Assembly (NCBI GenBank): GCA_002331485.1
Contig: DCYS01000036.1
Coordinates: 1,674 to 65,673, forward strand
From: Flavobacteriales bacterium UBA2104
GTDB taxonomy: Bacteria; Bacteroidota; Bacteroidia; Flavobacteriales_D; Crocinitomicaceae
Direction of reading: 5' to 3'
DNA: 64,000 nucleotides
Below are positions 9,114 through 17,231 of the stretch, one piece after another. The translations under genes were made by a program, and so were the position numbers. The notes below the pieces were generated by a model. The model had not been told where the DNA came from. It searched no databases and saw nothing but the letters and a program-made list of their open reading frames with translations. Within the stretch, counting starts at the first letter, position 1. Each line of letters begins with the position of its first letter.

Positions 9114-10238
9114 TTATTGAATTCTTACAATATCTCCATCCGTAATACCACGGCCTCCCTCAACAACTATCTTATCTCCGTTGCTGATCTCATTTTTATT
9201 CAGTTTAACTGCCGCTTCACTTTTATGTCGGCTGATCACATCTACAAACACCTGCTTTGCTTTGTAATTTTCACCGCTCTTGGTCAAAACAAATACATAG
9301 TCCTCATTCTTTTGCGATTTAAGTAATCCCTCGGACGGAACAACAAGCGCAGTATCCAACTTAAGGTCTGTGATGTACAGGTCTGCTAACATATTTGGGA
9401 GTAGAACATCATTGTCCTCAATACTTGCTTTAACTCTAAACGTTCGGTTAGTTGGATGAATATAATTCCCAATAGAAGTGATCTCAAGATCGATCGTATC
9501 GTTCAATGTTGGGAAGTAAGCTTTTGCCTTTGTTCCCTCTTTCACTTTTGTATAATAGTGTTCTGAAATATCTGCACCTACCTCAACCTCTTTGTTGTTC
9601 ACTAGACGTAGTAAAGGTGATTGCATTCCAGTCATTTCTCCTTCGTTCGTCATGATCTCATCAACAACACCTGCAAAAGGAGCCTTAACGATTGCTTTCG
9701 AACGTTGTGTTTGAAGGGTCGCAAGTTGAGACTTTAACGTACTTACTTGATTCGATGCTTGTTCCAATTCGAATTCTGTACCAACACCTCGATCAAAAAG
9801 CTGTTTTTGCTTGTCAAAGTTGTATTCTGCAAACTCAAGACGCGTCTTAACCTCCTCAATATTTGAGGATAAGATCTCTGTATCTATTTCCGCAAGAACT
9901 TGTCCTTTATTAACCTTCTGACCCTCGCGAACTTTGATCACTTCGATAATACCATTTGCTTCGGCGTTGATCATGACAGTTTTATCAGAACTAACTTCTC
10001 CCTGAACATTTATCTGGTGAATGAATGCTCCTTCTCTGGCATTATTTGCTCTTACAAGAGGCAAGAGTACATCCTCTTCTTTAGTGTCCAATTCTCTGAT
10101 CTGGTTATCTAGATCCGCCAACTCTGCTTTTAAATTGGATCTTTTCTCTTTAAGTTTATCAAGCTTTGCTTGTGGCGTACATGCAATGAGACCTAATCCC
10201 AATGCCAATAAAGCGGTAATTGTTAATTTATTTCTCAT
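9114..10238 (-). CDS. RND efflux periplasmic adaptor lipoprotein
   Basis: Membrane fusion protein linking the RND pump to the TolC channel, 374 residues. A lipoprotein signal (LALGLGLIACTP, lipobox LIAC) is followed by a coiled coil of about 30 residues before the barrel-sandwich domain, which is recognised by IIEVIKVREGQKVNKGQVLAEID and the mirrored IVKAPFAGVVDEIMTNEGEMTG. Between them lies the alpha hairpin that docks on TolC. The beta-barrel and membrane-proximal domains follow. Nine bases separate it from the RND gene and two from tolC, so the three are co-transcribed. Confidence 0.94.
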   Translation of the reverse strand: MRNKLTITALLALGLGLIACTPQAKLDKLKEKRSNLKAELADLDNQIRELDTKEEDVLLPLVRANNAREGAFIHQINVQGEVSSDKTVMINAEANGIIEVIKVREGQKVNKGQVLAEIDTEILSSNIEEVKTRLEFAEYNFDKQKQLFDRGVGTEFELEQASNQVSTLKSQLATLQTQRSKAIVKAPFAGVVDEIMTNEGEMTGMQSPLLRLVNNKEVEVGADISEHYYTKVKEGTKAKAYFPTLNDTIDLEITSIGNYIHPTNRTFRVKASIEDNDVLLPNMLADLYITDLKLDTALVVPSEGLLKSQKNEDYVFVLTKSGENYKAKQVFVDVISRHKSEAAVKLNKNEISNGDKIVVEGGRGITDGDIVRIQ

Positions 10239-10240
10239 GT

Positions 10241-11563
10241 CTATTTTGATTCTCTAATTAGATTATTGTATAATTCGTCAAGTTGAACTTTAGTGTTGAA
10301 TACATTCATCATTGCATTCACATATTCTGTCTGTGCCGCAACAAGTTGATTGTATTTCTGCGTTACCAGAATACTGCTTTCTTTTCCGATCTCAGCTTTC
10401 GCTAGTGAGTTGTTGTAGATCTTTCTTGCAAGTTCAACATTTTTCTCTTTCAACTCCAGATTCGTTCTTGCTTGCTTCAAATTATTCTTTAACCGGATTT
10501 CTTGCGCTTTAAGACCACGTTCCAACTGCTGAAGCGATAATTCATCTTGTTTCACTGCGATTTCCGCCTTCTGCATCTTTGCCCAGCGTTGTCCACTGGC
10601 AAAAATCGGAACACTCAGTTTAACGCCCCAAACGGTTTGAGAGAACCACTCTTCATTCGTATCGAAAAAATTGAACTCATTTCTGTACGCATCATATCGG
10701 TGATTAAAGAACCCCGATAACCTAGGCAAATTTGCCATTTTCTGATTTTTGAGATCGTATTCTGACAAACGTTTTTGTTTTTTCAAGAGATCAAGCTGAA
10801 TATTATTTTCAATTGATCCACTCAGGTCTGTCATTTGATCTCTCAATAGTTGATTTAGATCTTCTGTTAGGGTTATCTCATTTTCCAATGGATAAGCCAT
10901 GGTCATTTTAAGCATCGTCTGAGCATTCTCATAAGCAACATTTGCCGCTACTTTGTTTGCTTTTACTTGAAGTAATGAGTATTCAGTTTGGTCTAATTGC
11001 TCCTGTGTGATCATGCCAACTTCAAAGAGTTCTTTTTGCTTATTCAAAAGGTCTTCGGTTACCTCTACTAAAGTATCGACAAACTCCTTGTTCTTTTTAC
11101 TGATCAACGCCATCTCGTATGCTTCAGTGACATCAGCCAATACATCCTGCTTTGATCTGTTTATGCTTGTTTCAACAAATTCAGTATAAAACTGAGATAC
11201 TTGAAGACCAACAATGTAAGATCCATCGAAAATCAATTGACTTAAAGTCACCCCCGCATTCGAATTGAAATCAGTACCCGCTCTAAAACTCACTAACGTT
11301 CCAGGTTGTCCGATGAATGCACCATCTACTACCTGTACAGGAATATTTAGGAAATTCTGGAAGTTCATTTCAGCGTTTATTTGTGGCAAACCAATCGAAC
11401 GTGTTTCTACCACTTGTTTCTCAGCCGATTCTAGATCCAATTCCGTTTTACTTATTTCCTCTGCATTCTCAAGAGCGTATTCCTGAGCTTCGAACAAAGA
11501 AAATTCTTGTCCTTTAACGGAAAAGCAAATGATAAAAATAAATACCCCAATTAACTGTTTCAT
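10241..11563 (-). CDS. TolC family outer-membrane efflux channel
   Basis: Outer-membrane factor forming the exit duct of the tripartite pump, 440 residues, with a signal peptide (MKQLIGVFIFIICFSVKG). The two outer-membrane-efflux repeats are visible as long amphipathic helices with the paired segments beginning LFEAQEYALENAEEI and, in the second half, AKMQKAEIAVKQDELSLQQLERGLKAQEI. It lies between the tetR and adaptor genes with gaps of one and two bases, so it belongs to this pump. Length and repeat layout are normal for the family. Confidence 0.93.
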   Translation of the reverse strand: MKQLIGVFIFIICFSVKGQEFSLFEAQEYALENAEEISKTELDLESAEKQVVETRSIGLPQINAEMNFQNFLNIPVQVVDGAFIGQPGTLVSFRAGTDFNSNAGVTLSQLIFDGSYIVGLQVSQFYTEFVETSINRSKQDVLADVTEAYEMALISKKNKEFVDTLVEVTEDLLNKQKELFEVGMITQEQLDQTEYSLLQVKANKVAANVAYENAQTMLKMTMAYPLENEITLTEDLNQLLRDQMTDLSGSIENNIQLDLLKKQKRLSEYDLKNQKMANLPRLSGFFNHRYDAYRNEFNFFDTNEEWFSQTVWGVKLSVPIFASGQRWAKMQKAEIAVKQDELSLQQLERGLKAQEIRLKNNLKQARTNLELKEKNVELARKIYNNSLAKAEIGKESSILVTQKYNQLVAAQTEYVNAMMNVFNTKVQLDELYNNLIRESK

Positions 11564-11564
11564 T

Positions 11565-12167
11565 TTATTTGTTTCTCGTTTTTAAATATTCTCTTCCTTT
11601 ATCGCTTGCCAGTCCTCTAATCTGAAAACCTACGATCTCATTAAAAATATCACTGAAATTCAGCGAATCCATATCGAAAGTGCTTCCATCAAATAGACCA
11701 TCCATTGTAGAAATATAAACCGATGAAATTACCTCAGGATTAATTGAATCTCGGTAAAGTCCTTCTTTCTGACCTCTTTGAATATTTTCCTTGATCTGAG
11801 ATTTTACGAAATGATGTTTATGCTCTTCCATAACTTCCCAGGCAGATCGATGATACTTCTGTAGATCAAAGAATACTGATGAATGAACATTGCTCAACAT
11901 GTTCGATACAAATTCACTTATTTTGAATAGTGCTTCGATCGCATTATCCGTTTCTACACGTGCTGCTTCACAAACGATCTTATCTTTTGTTGTTTTCGTT
12001 TGAACGATCTTTGTGATCAGATCATCTTTATCGTCAAAGTATTTGTAGATCGTCTTTTTAGAAACCCCCAAACCTTTGGCCAGATCATCCATAGTAACTG
12101 ACTTAATCCCATGTTTCAGGAACATTTCAGCTGCATTTTCGATAATTTCTAGTTGTTTCTTTTCCAT
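11565..12167 (-). CDS. TetR family regulator of the efflux operon
   Basis: Transcriptional regulator of 200 residues, first gene of the pump operon. The N-terminal helix-turn-helix is clear: LEIIENAAEMFLKHGIKSVT then MDDLAKGLGVSKKTIYKYF. The ligand-binding C-terminal half is unassigned. The longer reading frame starts at 12218, but the residues before MEKKQLEIIE read through the promoter and operator, so the ATG at 12165-12167 is chosen. A perfect inverted repeat just upstream is the likely operator, suggesting autorepression and control of the pump by its own substrate or by envelope stress, which is an inference. Confidence 0.9.
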   Translation of the reverse strand: MEKKQLEIIENAAEMFLKHGIKSVTMDDLAKGLGVSKKTIYKYFDDKDDLITKIVQTKTTKDKIVCEAARVETDNAIEALFKISEFVSNMLSNVHSSVFFDLQKYHRSAWEVMEEHKHHFVKSQIKENIQRGQKEGLYRDSINPEVISSVYISTMDGLFDGSTFDMDSLNFSDIFNEIVGFQIRGLASDKGREYLKTRNK

Positions 12168-12175
12168 TTTCACGG

Positions 12176-12183
12176 CAAATGTA
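12176..12183 (-). promoter_or_regulatory. -7 box for the tetR-tolC-adaptor-RND operon
   Basis: TACATTTG on the minus strand, a perfect TAnnTTTG element; TTTC 18 bases upstream (12202-12205) is a near match to the -33 box and lies inside the inverted repeat. The predicted transcript would start very close to the tetR ATG at 12167. Confidence 0.55.
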
Positions 12184-12200
12184 CAAACAAAAAACACTTT

Positions 12201-12228
12201 GGAAACTTTTTTGTTCACAAAAGTTTCC
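12201..12228. promoter_or_regulatory. Candidate TetR operator (perfect inverted repeat)
   Basis: GGAAACTTTT (12201-12210), an 8-base spacer, then AAAAGTTTCC (12219-12228): ten perfectly complementary bases per arm. It covers the -33 region of the tetR promoter and lies 28 bases upstream of the -7 box of divergent rnhA. Position and symmetry fit a TetR dimer site. Confidence 0.65.
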
Positions 12229-12256
12229 TGCGTTTCTTAAAAAATCATAATTCTGC

Positions 12257-12264
12257 TACTTTTG
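12257..12264 (+). promoter_or_regulatory. -7 box for rnhA
   Basis: TACTTTTG, a perfect TAnnTTTG element, ends only four bases before the rnhA ATG at 12269. Transcription would begin at or almost at the start codon, giving a leaderless or nearly leaderless mRNA. TTTC at 12233-12236 is a plausible degenerate -33 box. Confidence 0.5.
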
Positions 12265-12268
12265 TTCT

Positions 12269-12748
12269 ATGTCTATACAGATCTATACAGATGGTGCAGC
12301 AAAGGGTAACCCGGGTCCAGGTGGTTACGGAACAATTCTACGTTTTAAGGGTAAAGAGAAAGAAATTTCTCAAGGATATCGAGAAACCACCAATAATAGA
12401 ATGGAATTACTGGCTGTTATAGTAGCATTAGAAGCACTAAAAACGACAAAGCATACAGTAACAGTGTATTCAGATTCAAAATATGTTGTTGATGCTATCG
12501 AAAAAGGATGGCTTTTTGGTTGGGAAAAGAAAGGGTTTAAGAAAAAGAAGAATGTTGACCTTTGGAAACGTTATCTTCCTTTGCATAGAAAGTTCAGCCC
12601 AAAATATGTTTGGGTTAAAGGTCATTCAGGACATCCCGAAAATGAAAGGTGCGATCGCCTGGCAGTTGAAGCAGCAGAGAGTCAAGATCTAAAAATAGAT
12701 GAAGGGTTTGAAGCAACGAAATCAGATGGTGAAGAAGGTATGTTTTAA
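12269..12748 (+). CDS. rnhA: Ribonuclease HI
   Basis: Cleaves the RNA strand of RNA-DNA hybrids, removing replication primers and R-loops. The 159-residue protein begins MSIQIYTDGAAKGNPGPGGYG, with the first catalytic Asp in YTDG, then the Glu in TTNNRMELLAVIVAL, the Asp in VYSDSKYVVDAI, and the final acidic site in NERCDRLA; the basic handle region (WEKKGFKKKKNVD) is also present. Full length for the family. The stop codon overlaps the stop of the convergent downstream gene by three bases. The start is fixed by the family N-terminus even though it leaves almost no 5' leader. Confidence 0.96.
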   Translation: MSIQIYTDGAAKGNPGPGGYGTILRFKGKEKEISQGYRETTNNRMELLAVIVALEALKTTKHTVTVYSDSKYVVDAIEKGWLFGWEKKGFKKKKNVDLWKRYLPLHRKFSPKYVWVKGHSGHPENERCDRLAVEAAESQDLKIDEGFEATKSDGEEGMF

Positions 12749-13446
12749 CCCGTCTTAGACTGTTTCGCTTGTGCCGCATAATTGTGGGCAAAATTGAGGA
12801 ATGCACTAACTAGAGGGTGAGGCATTTCTCTTGTACTACAAATTTGAGGTATACTCATTGAGGCAACACAAAAAGGCCTGGACTTTAAGCTGATCACCTC
12901 GGGTTCTTCAAACTGATTTACACCTTCAATGTCGATCAATTCACGTTTCAAATAATCCATAAGTTGAGGATATATAGAATATCTCGAAGAAGTTAATTCT
13001 ACTCGAGGAAGATCATTGTACATCTTCTTTAATTGATCAGAGACTGGTGTTACTTCTATTTTTTCAAACGACGATTCTGGAGCAAGATTATCAGAGATCA
13101 ACTTTTCCTGATTAGGATTTAAGTTAAAGGAACGTACCAAAACATCTAAAAGCGTTTTAAACCCCTCACCTGTAATAAAGAGCGGAACATGAGTATTTAG
13201 CGCCATATTTACAACCCCATTTAGAAAAAATAAGTTCTCAAACGGACCTGGAGCTATCCATACCCCATCAAAGTTAGAGAATTGAGATTCTTTATAATTG
13301 GCTGCCTCATGAACTCTGATCCAGTAGTAGTTTACTTCAATATCTAAGAGGCTCGTTGAATGATCAATAGCTAGATTCGTTGCATGATGCGCATTGAATG
13401 TGAAATTAAAATCACCGATGATCGCAATTTTGAGTGAATCAGCCAT
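12745..13446 (-). CDS. CTP synthase glutaminase-domain-like protein, catalytic residues missing
   Basis: A 233-residue protein resembling only the class I glutamine amidotransferase half of CTP synthase. The family landmarks are KIAIIGDFN at the start, FDGVWIAPGPFENLFF (the oxyanion-loop strand, normally VPGGFG) and the C-terminal MPHPLVSAFLNFA (PHPLF in PyrG). The nucleophile elbow, normally GxCxGxQ, reads PLFITGEGFKT (about residues 88-98) with no Cys, and the His-x-Glu of the triad is replaced around IPQICS (about 199-204). It therefore cannot be a glutaminase by the known mechanism. It may bind a ligand or partner. No amidoligase half is nearby. Related proteins are known as CTP synthase C-terminal region-related proteins. 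Confidence 0.7.
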   Translation of the reverse strand: MADSLKIAIIGDFNFTFNAHHATNLAIDHSTSLLDIEVNYYWIRVHEAANYKESQFSNFDGVWIAPGPFENLFFLNGVVNMALNTHVPLFITGEGFKTLLDVLVRSFNLNPNQEKLISDNLAPESSFEKIEVTPVSDQLKKMYNDLPRVELTSSRYSIYPQLMDYLKRELIDIEGVNQFEEPEVISLKSRPFCVASMSIPQICSTREMPHPLVSAFLNFAHNYAAQAKQSKTG

Positions 13447-13473
13447 TATACGTTTCTAATCGAACTTAAATAT

Positions 13474-13508
13474 AAAAAAAATTGGCCAAATCCTCAGGAA
13501 ATGACCAA
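13474..13508 (-). terminator. Intrinsic terminator after the 13535-14155 lipoprotein gene
   Basis: TTGGCCA (13482-13488) pairs with TGACCAA (13502-13508), allowing one G-U pair on the minus-strand RNA, with an eight-base U-tract next to it (13474-13481). Confidence 0.5.
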
Positions 13509-13534
13509 CTTAACATAAATATCATATTGAGTTA

Positions 13535-14155
13535 TTACTTCTGGAAATAACCCTCGAATATTGCGTTTTCGAAAACTATCGTATCTGTCGGATTCTGAAT
13601 ATCATCAAACAGAGATACATTGAACTGAGCTACAAACTTCATGTAATCTCCGTTCTCATCCGATTCTTGCGTTAAAGAAGTAAATTGGAAATCTTGTGGC
13701 TCACCAGTACCTTCCATACTTCTCCAAACATTTCCTTGCCCATCTCTAAACACGATCTCAACTCCACTTTCAGCGTCTAAGCTGTAATCAGGAGCTGTAT
13801 TAGAATTAAAGAAAGACGTGAATTGCTCAACAGAAGGATCAATGCTATTGTCTGCATTGAAGTTTAGCTTACCAATACCTATCTGAATAAAATCCATTTG
13901 CGAATCACTTTTGATCGCTGAATAGTACGTAACTGTTGATGGTTGTGGCGTAGGTAAAATTTCCTTAGCCTGTGTCGCTTCACAATAATAACCATTAACA
14001 TCCTGAATCAACTCATAGTTAGAACCTTCGAGTTGTCCAGAAAATGAAGCAGTTAAATCCACTTCTGGCTTTGGTGGTGGAATCACCTCGTGCTCAATAC
14101 ACGAAGCCAATATAGCGATACCAACTAGACTTGCAAGACCTTTAAAAAACTTCAT
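13535..14155 (-). CDS. Hypothetical lipoprotein
   Basis: A 206-residue protein I do not recognise. It begins with a lipoprotein signal (MKFFKGLASLVGIAILASC, lipobox LASC) followed by a Pro-rich linker (EVIPPPKPEVD), which suggests a surface- or periplasm-facing anchored domain. The rest is acidic, rich in Ser, Thr, Asn and aromatic residues, with the look of a beta-sandwich domain (for example FRDGQGNVWRSMEGTGEP). It has its own terminator and a -7 box, so it is probably monocistronic. No catalytic motif is visible. Confidence 0.75.
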   Translation of the reverse strand: MKFFKGLASLVGIAILASCIEHEVIPPPKPEVDLTASFSGQLEGSNYELIQDVNGYYCEATQAKEILPTPQPSTVTYYSAIKSDSQMDFIQIGIGKLNFNADNSIDPSVEQFTSFFNSNTAPDYSLDAESGVEIVFRDGQGNVWRSMEGTGEPQDFQFTSLTQESDENGDYMKFVAQFNVSLFDDIQNPTDTIVFENAIFEGYFQK

Positions 14156-14175
14156 AATTATAGCAGTTTATCTAT

Positions 14176-14183
14176 CAAATATA
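14176..14183 (-). promoter_or_regulatory. -7 box for the 13535-14155 lipoprotein gene
   Basis: TATATTTG on the minus strand, a perfect TAnnTTTG element, 21 bases before the ATG. A CAAA on the plus strand at 14197-14200 is too close to serve as the normal -33 box. Confidence 0.45.
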
Positions 14184-14232
14184 CGAATTTCACTTGCAAA
14201 AGGTTGGCTTTTTAGGCAAATAATTTGTCCAT

Positions 14233-15381
14233 TTATATGATCTCGGGAATATTTAGACCAAGATCTTCCGCTATTTTTCGGATCAAATCTCGCTGATAAG
14301 GCAACAATTCTGTTTGACCATAGGCAATCTCTTGAATGCGTCTATTCGAGAGTATAAAGTTGGTCAATGGATCACCTATTCTTTCTGACAACCGAATTTT
14401 AACTGGTTTAAAAAAATCCTCTTTGAGCTTATTCATCCTCGCTCTTCGCTGATTTCTTAACAGTTTTTCCTCGTGACTCAATCTCTTTTTAGCGCTCTCA
14501 TGCGCTGAAATATTTCTATTTGCAATATCCAGATCAACATGCTTCAGCGCATCTCTCAGTTGCTTCTTGATACGATCATTTCTATACTTAGGGTGGATTC
14601 TTTTCGTATTGCTCCACTTTTCAAGATTTTTTGGATCAATAGCAATCTCCTTAATGATGTTTTTATCAATAACCTTAAATGCAGGTCGATTCAATGCTTT
14701 AGAAAATTCATCTCTTAAATTCATCAACACCTCAAAACGCATCCATTGGCGCAGCGTGAGGTCTTTTCGATCTTTTTCAGGAACTATTTCAAACGGTGCT
14801 GCTTCCCAATTCTGTGCTTCGAACTGCTGCATTTCTTCCTCAAACCATTTAAATCTACCTTGCTCATTCAATTGATCAAAAAGTGTTGACTTCAGGTCAT
14901 ATAGGTCGATCACATCTAGTGCTGCATAGTGTTTTTGCTCCTTTGTTAAGGGACGCTGGAACCAATTACTCTTTTGCTGACTAATTTGTTCTTTCAGATT
15001 CAGCTCATCTACCAACGTGTTACTTAGTGATAATGCTTCTTTACCAGTTATAATTCTGGCTATTGCAAGATCACATATAGAACGGACTTTCGCTCCCATA
15101 TAAGTAAGCAGCCTCATATCTTCGTTAAAGGCAAAACAAAGCTTAGAAATAGACTCATTCTCAAGAACAGGAAAAATAGTTTCGATTTGGAGATCACCTA
15201 ATGGATCGATCAAAAAACAAGTTTCTCCATCAAAAACCTGCATCAAACACAGGTTAAACCCATATCTGTAATGGTTTTTATCAAATTCAAGATCTATAGC
15301 AATTGATTCTTTGTTCAATAAATGATCAACGACTTTCTTCAGTTCAGCTTGATCATCGATATATTGAACGGGAAACTCCAT
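14233..15381 (-). CDS. rnd: Ribonuclease D
   Basis: 3'-5' exoribonuclease acting in tRNA and stable RNA maturation, 382 residues (E. coli 375). The DEDDy residues are visible: Asp and Glu in SIAIDLEFDKNHY (Exo I), Asp in CFAFNEDMRLL (Exo II), and Tyr-x3-Asp in KHYAALDVIDLYDL (Exo III). An HRDC domain follows from about residue 205 (LTLRQWMRFEVLMNLRDEFSK), and the C-terminal region is rich in basic residues. It lies three bases downstream of the polyprenyl synthase gene and is probably the last gene of an rmlA / polyprenyl synthase / rnd unit. Confidence 0.93.
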   Translation of the reverse strand: MEFPVQYIDDQAELKKVVDHLLNKESIAIDLEFDKNHYRYGFNLCLMQVFDGETCFLIDPLGDLQIETIFPVLENESISKLCFAFNEDMRLLTYMGAKVRSICDLAIARIITGKEALSLSNTLVDELNLKEQISQQKSNWFQRPLTKEQKHYAALDVIDLYDLKSTLFDQLNEQGRFKWFEEEMQQFEAQNWEAAPFEIVPEKDRKDLTLRQWMRFEVLMNLRDEFSKALNRPAFKVIDKNIIKEIAIDPKNLEKWSNTKRIHPKYRNDRIKKQLRDALKHVDLDIANRNISAHESAKKRLSHEEKLLRNQRRARMNKLKEDFFKPVKIRLSERIGDPLTNFILSNRRIQEIAYGQTELLPYQRDLIRKIAEDLGLNIPEII

Positions 15382-15384
15382 GTT

Positions 15385-16353
15385 CTAGTGATCGCGTTCC
15401 ATTAAGAATTTCGCAAGGCCTAACAAGGCAGATTTATTTTCTTCGGGCACATTTATAGAGTCGATATTACTTAGCGCTTTTTTGTAATAGGTGTTTTTAA
15501 CTTTTTCAGCATGGCTTTTAATACCTATTTCATCGAAGATCGTCTTAACCTTGTTTATTCTTTCATCTCCTTCCAACTGATTCATTGCGCGATCCAATGA
15601 TTCGAGTTGATCTGGAGTTGCAAGTTCTTGAGCCTTGAGTAACAAATAGGTTTTCTTTTTCGCCAAGATATCCCCTCCAACCTGCTTTCCGAATTTGTCA
15701 GGATCTGCATAAAGATCAAGTAGATCATCCTGCATTTGAAAAGCTAAACCGATATTTACTCCAAAGTCATAAATCGCTTGTGTTTCTTTTTCATTAGCCT
15801 TTGCAACAGTAGCTCCCATCTCTAATGCTGCTCCAAGCAATACAGAAGTTTTTAGTCGGATCATCTCGATGTATTCATCGATACTTACTTCGTCCAAACC
15901 CTCAAAATCCATATCCATCTGCTGCCCTTCACAAACCTCCTTGGCAGTTCTAGAGAAGATCTTTAAAAGCTTAGGTAAAACATCTGATTCATGATGGGAT
16001 AAATGGTCGTAAGCCTCTACAAAAAGCACATCACCAGACAAGATTCCTATGTTCGTGTTCCATTTTTCGTGAACGGTTTCTTTCCCTCTTCTTAACGGAG
16101 CTTCATCCATAATATCGTCATGGATAAGTGTGAAATTATGAAAAAGCTCAACGGCTAATGCGGCGTTTATTGCCTTAATCCCAGGCACACCAAACAAACT
16201 ACACCCCAACATTGTCAACGTTGGACGAGTTCGTTTACCACCAAGTTTCAAAAAGTATCTCAGCGGATCATAAAGATTTTCTGGTTGTTCTGGAAAGTTA
16301 AGTTTATTAATTCTTTCTTCTAAAATGGCTTGATATTCACGGAGTTCTTCCAT
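15385..16353 (-). CDS. Polyprenyl diphosphate synthase (trans, long-chain type)
   Basis: Condenses isopentenyl diphosphate onto an allylic diphosphate to make an isoprenoid chain, probably for menaquinone. The 322-residue protein has the first aspartate-rich motif in TLIHDDIMDEAPLRRG and the second in AFQMQDDLLDLYAD, plus GGKRTRPTLTMLG near the N-terminus. Chain length cannot be fixed from sequence with confidence; the residues before the first Asp motif (HNFTL) are not bulky in the way that short-chain enzymes are. The start codon overlaps the stop of rmlA by one base (TAATG), a sign of coupled translation. Confidence 0.93.
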   Translation of the reverse strand: MEELREYQAILEERINKLNFPEQPENLYDPLRYFLKLGGKRTRPTLTMLGCSLFGVPGIKAINAALAVELFHNFTLIHDDIMDEAPLRRGKETVHEKWNTNIGILSGDVLFVEAYDHLSHHESDVLPKLLKIFSRTAKEVCEGQQMDMDFEGLDEVSIDEYIEMIRLKTSVLLGAALEMGATVAKANEKETQAIYDFGVNIGLAFQMQDDLLDLYADPDKFGKQVGGDILAKKKTYLLLKAQELATPDQLESLDRAMNQLEGDERINKVKTIFDEIGIKSHAEKVKNTYYKKALSNIDSINVPEENKSALLGLAKFLMERDH

Positions 16354-17216
16354 TATGCTTTAATGAGATTTAATAGGTATGTACCATATCCGCTTTTAAC
16401 AAGTGGTTTGGCCAATTGTTTCAGTTGATACGCATCAATGTATCCTTTACGATATGCTACCTCCTCTATACATCCGATCTTTAACCCTTGTCTTTCTTCA
16501 ATGACCTGAACGAACTGACCTGCTTGCATTAATGATGGAAATGTTCCTGTATCTAACCATGCAGTCCCTCTATTTAAGACTGCAACTTTTAAATTATTTC
16601 GTCGCAAATATTCTGCATTGACATCAGTGATCTCATATTCTCCTCTGGCAGATGGTTCCAGGTTTTTTGCGATCTCTATGACATCATTATCGTAGAAATA
16701 TAAACCAGGAACTGCGTAATTTGACTTTGGCTCCGAAGGCTTCTCTTCGATTGATATCGCGTTCATATCATCGTCAAATTCTACAACACCATAACGCTTT
16801 GGATCGGAAACGTGGTAAGCATATACAACACCTCCATCTGGATCATTATTTTCCTGAAGCAGATCATCCATTCCTACTCCATAAAATATATTATCGCCCA
16901 GAATTAAGGCTACTTTGTCATCACCAATGAATGATTCTCCAATCACGAAAGCCTGAGCTAAACCATTTGGTTCTTCCTGGATAGCGTACTCAAATTTACA
17001 ACCCAATTGAGTTCCATCGCCCAATAACTTTTTGAACTGTGGCATGTCATGAGGAGTTGATATGATCAGTATTTCTCGGATACCAGCACTCATCAATATT
17101 GAAAGCGGATAATAGATCATCGGCTTGTCATATACTGGCATTAGCTGTTTACTTACTGCCAACGTTAATGGATGTAATCTAGTCCCAGAGCCTCCTGCTA
17201 ATATTATTCCTTTCAT
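16353..17216 (-). CDS. rmlA: Glucose-1-phosphate thymidylyltransferase
   Basis: Makes dTDP-glucose from dTTP and glucose 1-phosphate, the first step to dTDP-L-rhamnose and related sugars. The 287-residue protein starts MKGIILAGGSGTRLHPLT, with the nucleotide-binding loop and catalytic Arg, then SKQLMPVYDKPMIYYPLS, LGDNIFYG and GTAWLDTGTFPSL, all highly conserved RmlA features. No rmlB, C or D gene is adjacent, so the rest of the pathway lies elsewhere. It overlaps the polyprenyl synthase gene by one base and sits 15 bases after the MMPL transporter gene. Confidence 0.96.
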   Translation of the reverse strand: MKGIILAGGSGTRLHPLTLAVSKQLMPVYDKPMIYYPLSILMSAGIREILIISTPHDMPQFKKLLGDGTQLGCKFEYAIQEEPNGLAQAFVIGESFIGDDKVALILGDNIFYGVGMDDLLQENNDPDGGVVYAYHVSDPKRYGVVEFDDDMNAISIEEKPSEPKSNYAVPGLYFYDNDVIEIAKNLEPSARGEYEITDVNAEYLRRNNLKVAVLNRGTAWLDTGTFPSLMQAGQFVQVIEERQGLKIGCIEEVAYRKGYIDAYQLKQLAKPLVKSGYGTYLLNLIKA

Positions 17217-17231
17217 AGTGCAGCTATTTGA

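Noticed and set aside
9900..10112. Plus-strand 70-residue frame in the adaptor gene
   Set aside because: An antisense shadow of the adaptor lipoprotein gene; no promoter or domain.
12168..12218. Longer N-terminus of the TetR protein from 12218
   Set aside because: These codons run through the -7 box and the inverted repeat, and the family domain begins at the downstream ATG.
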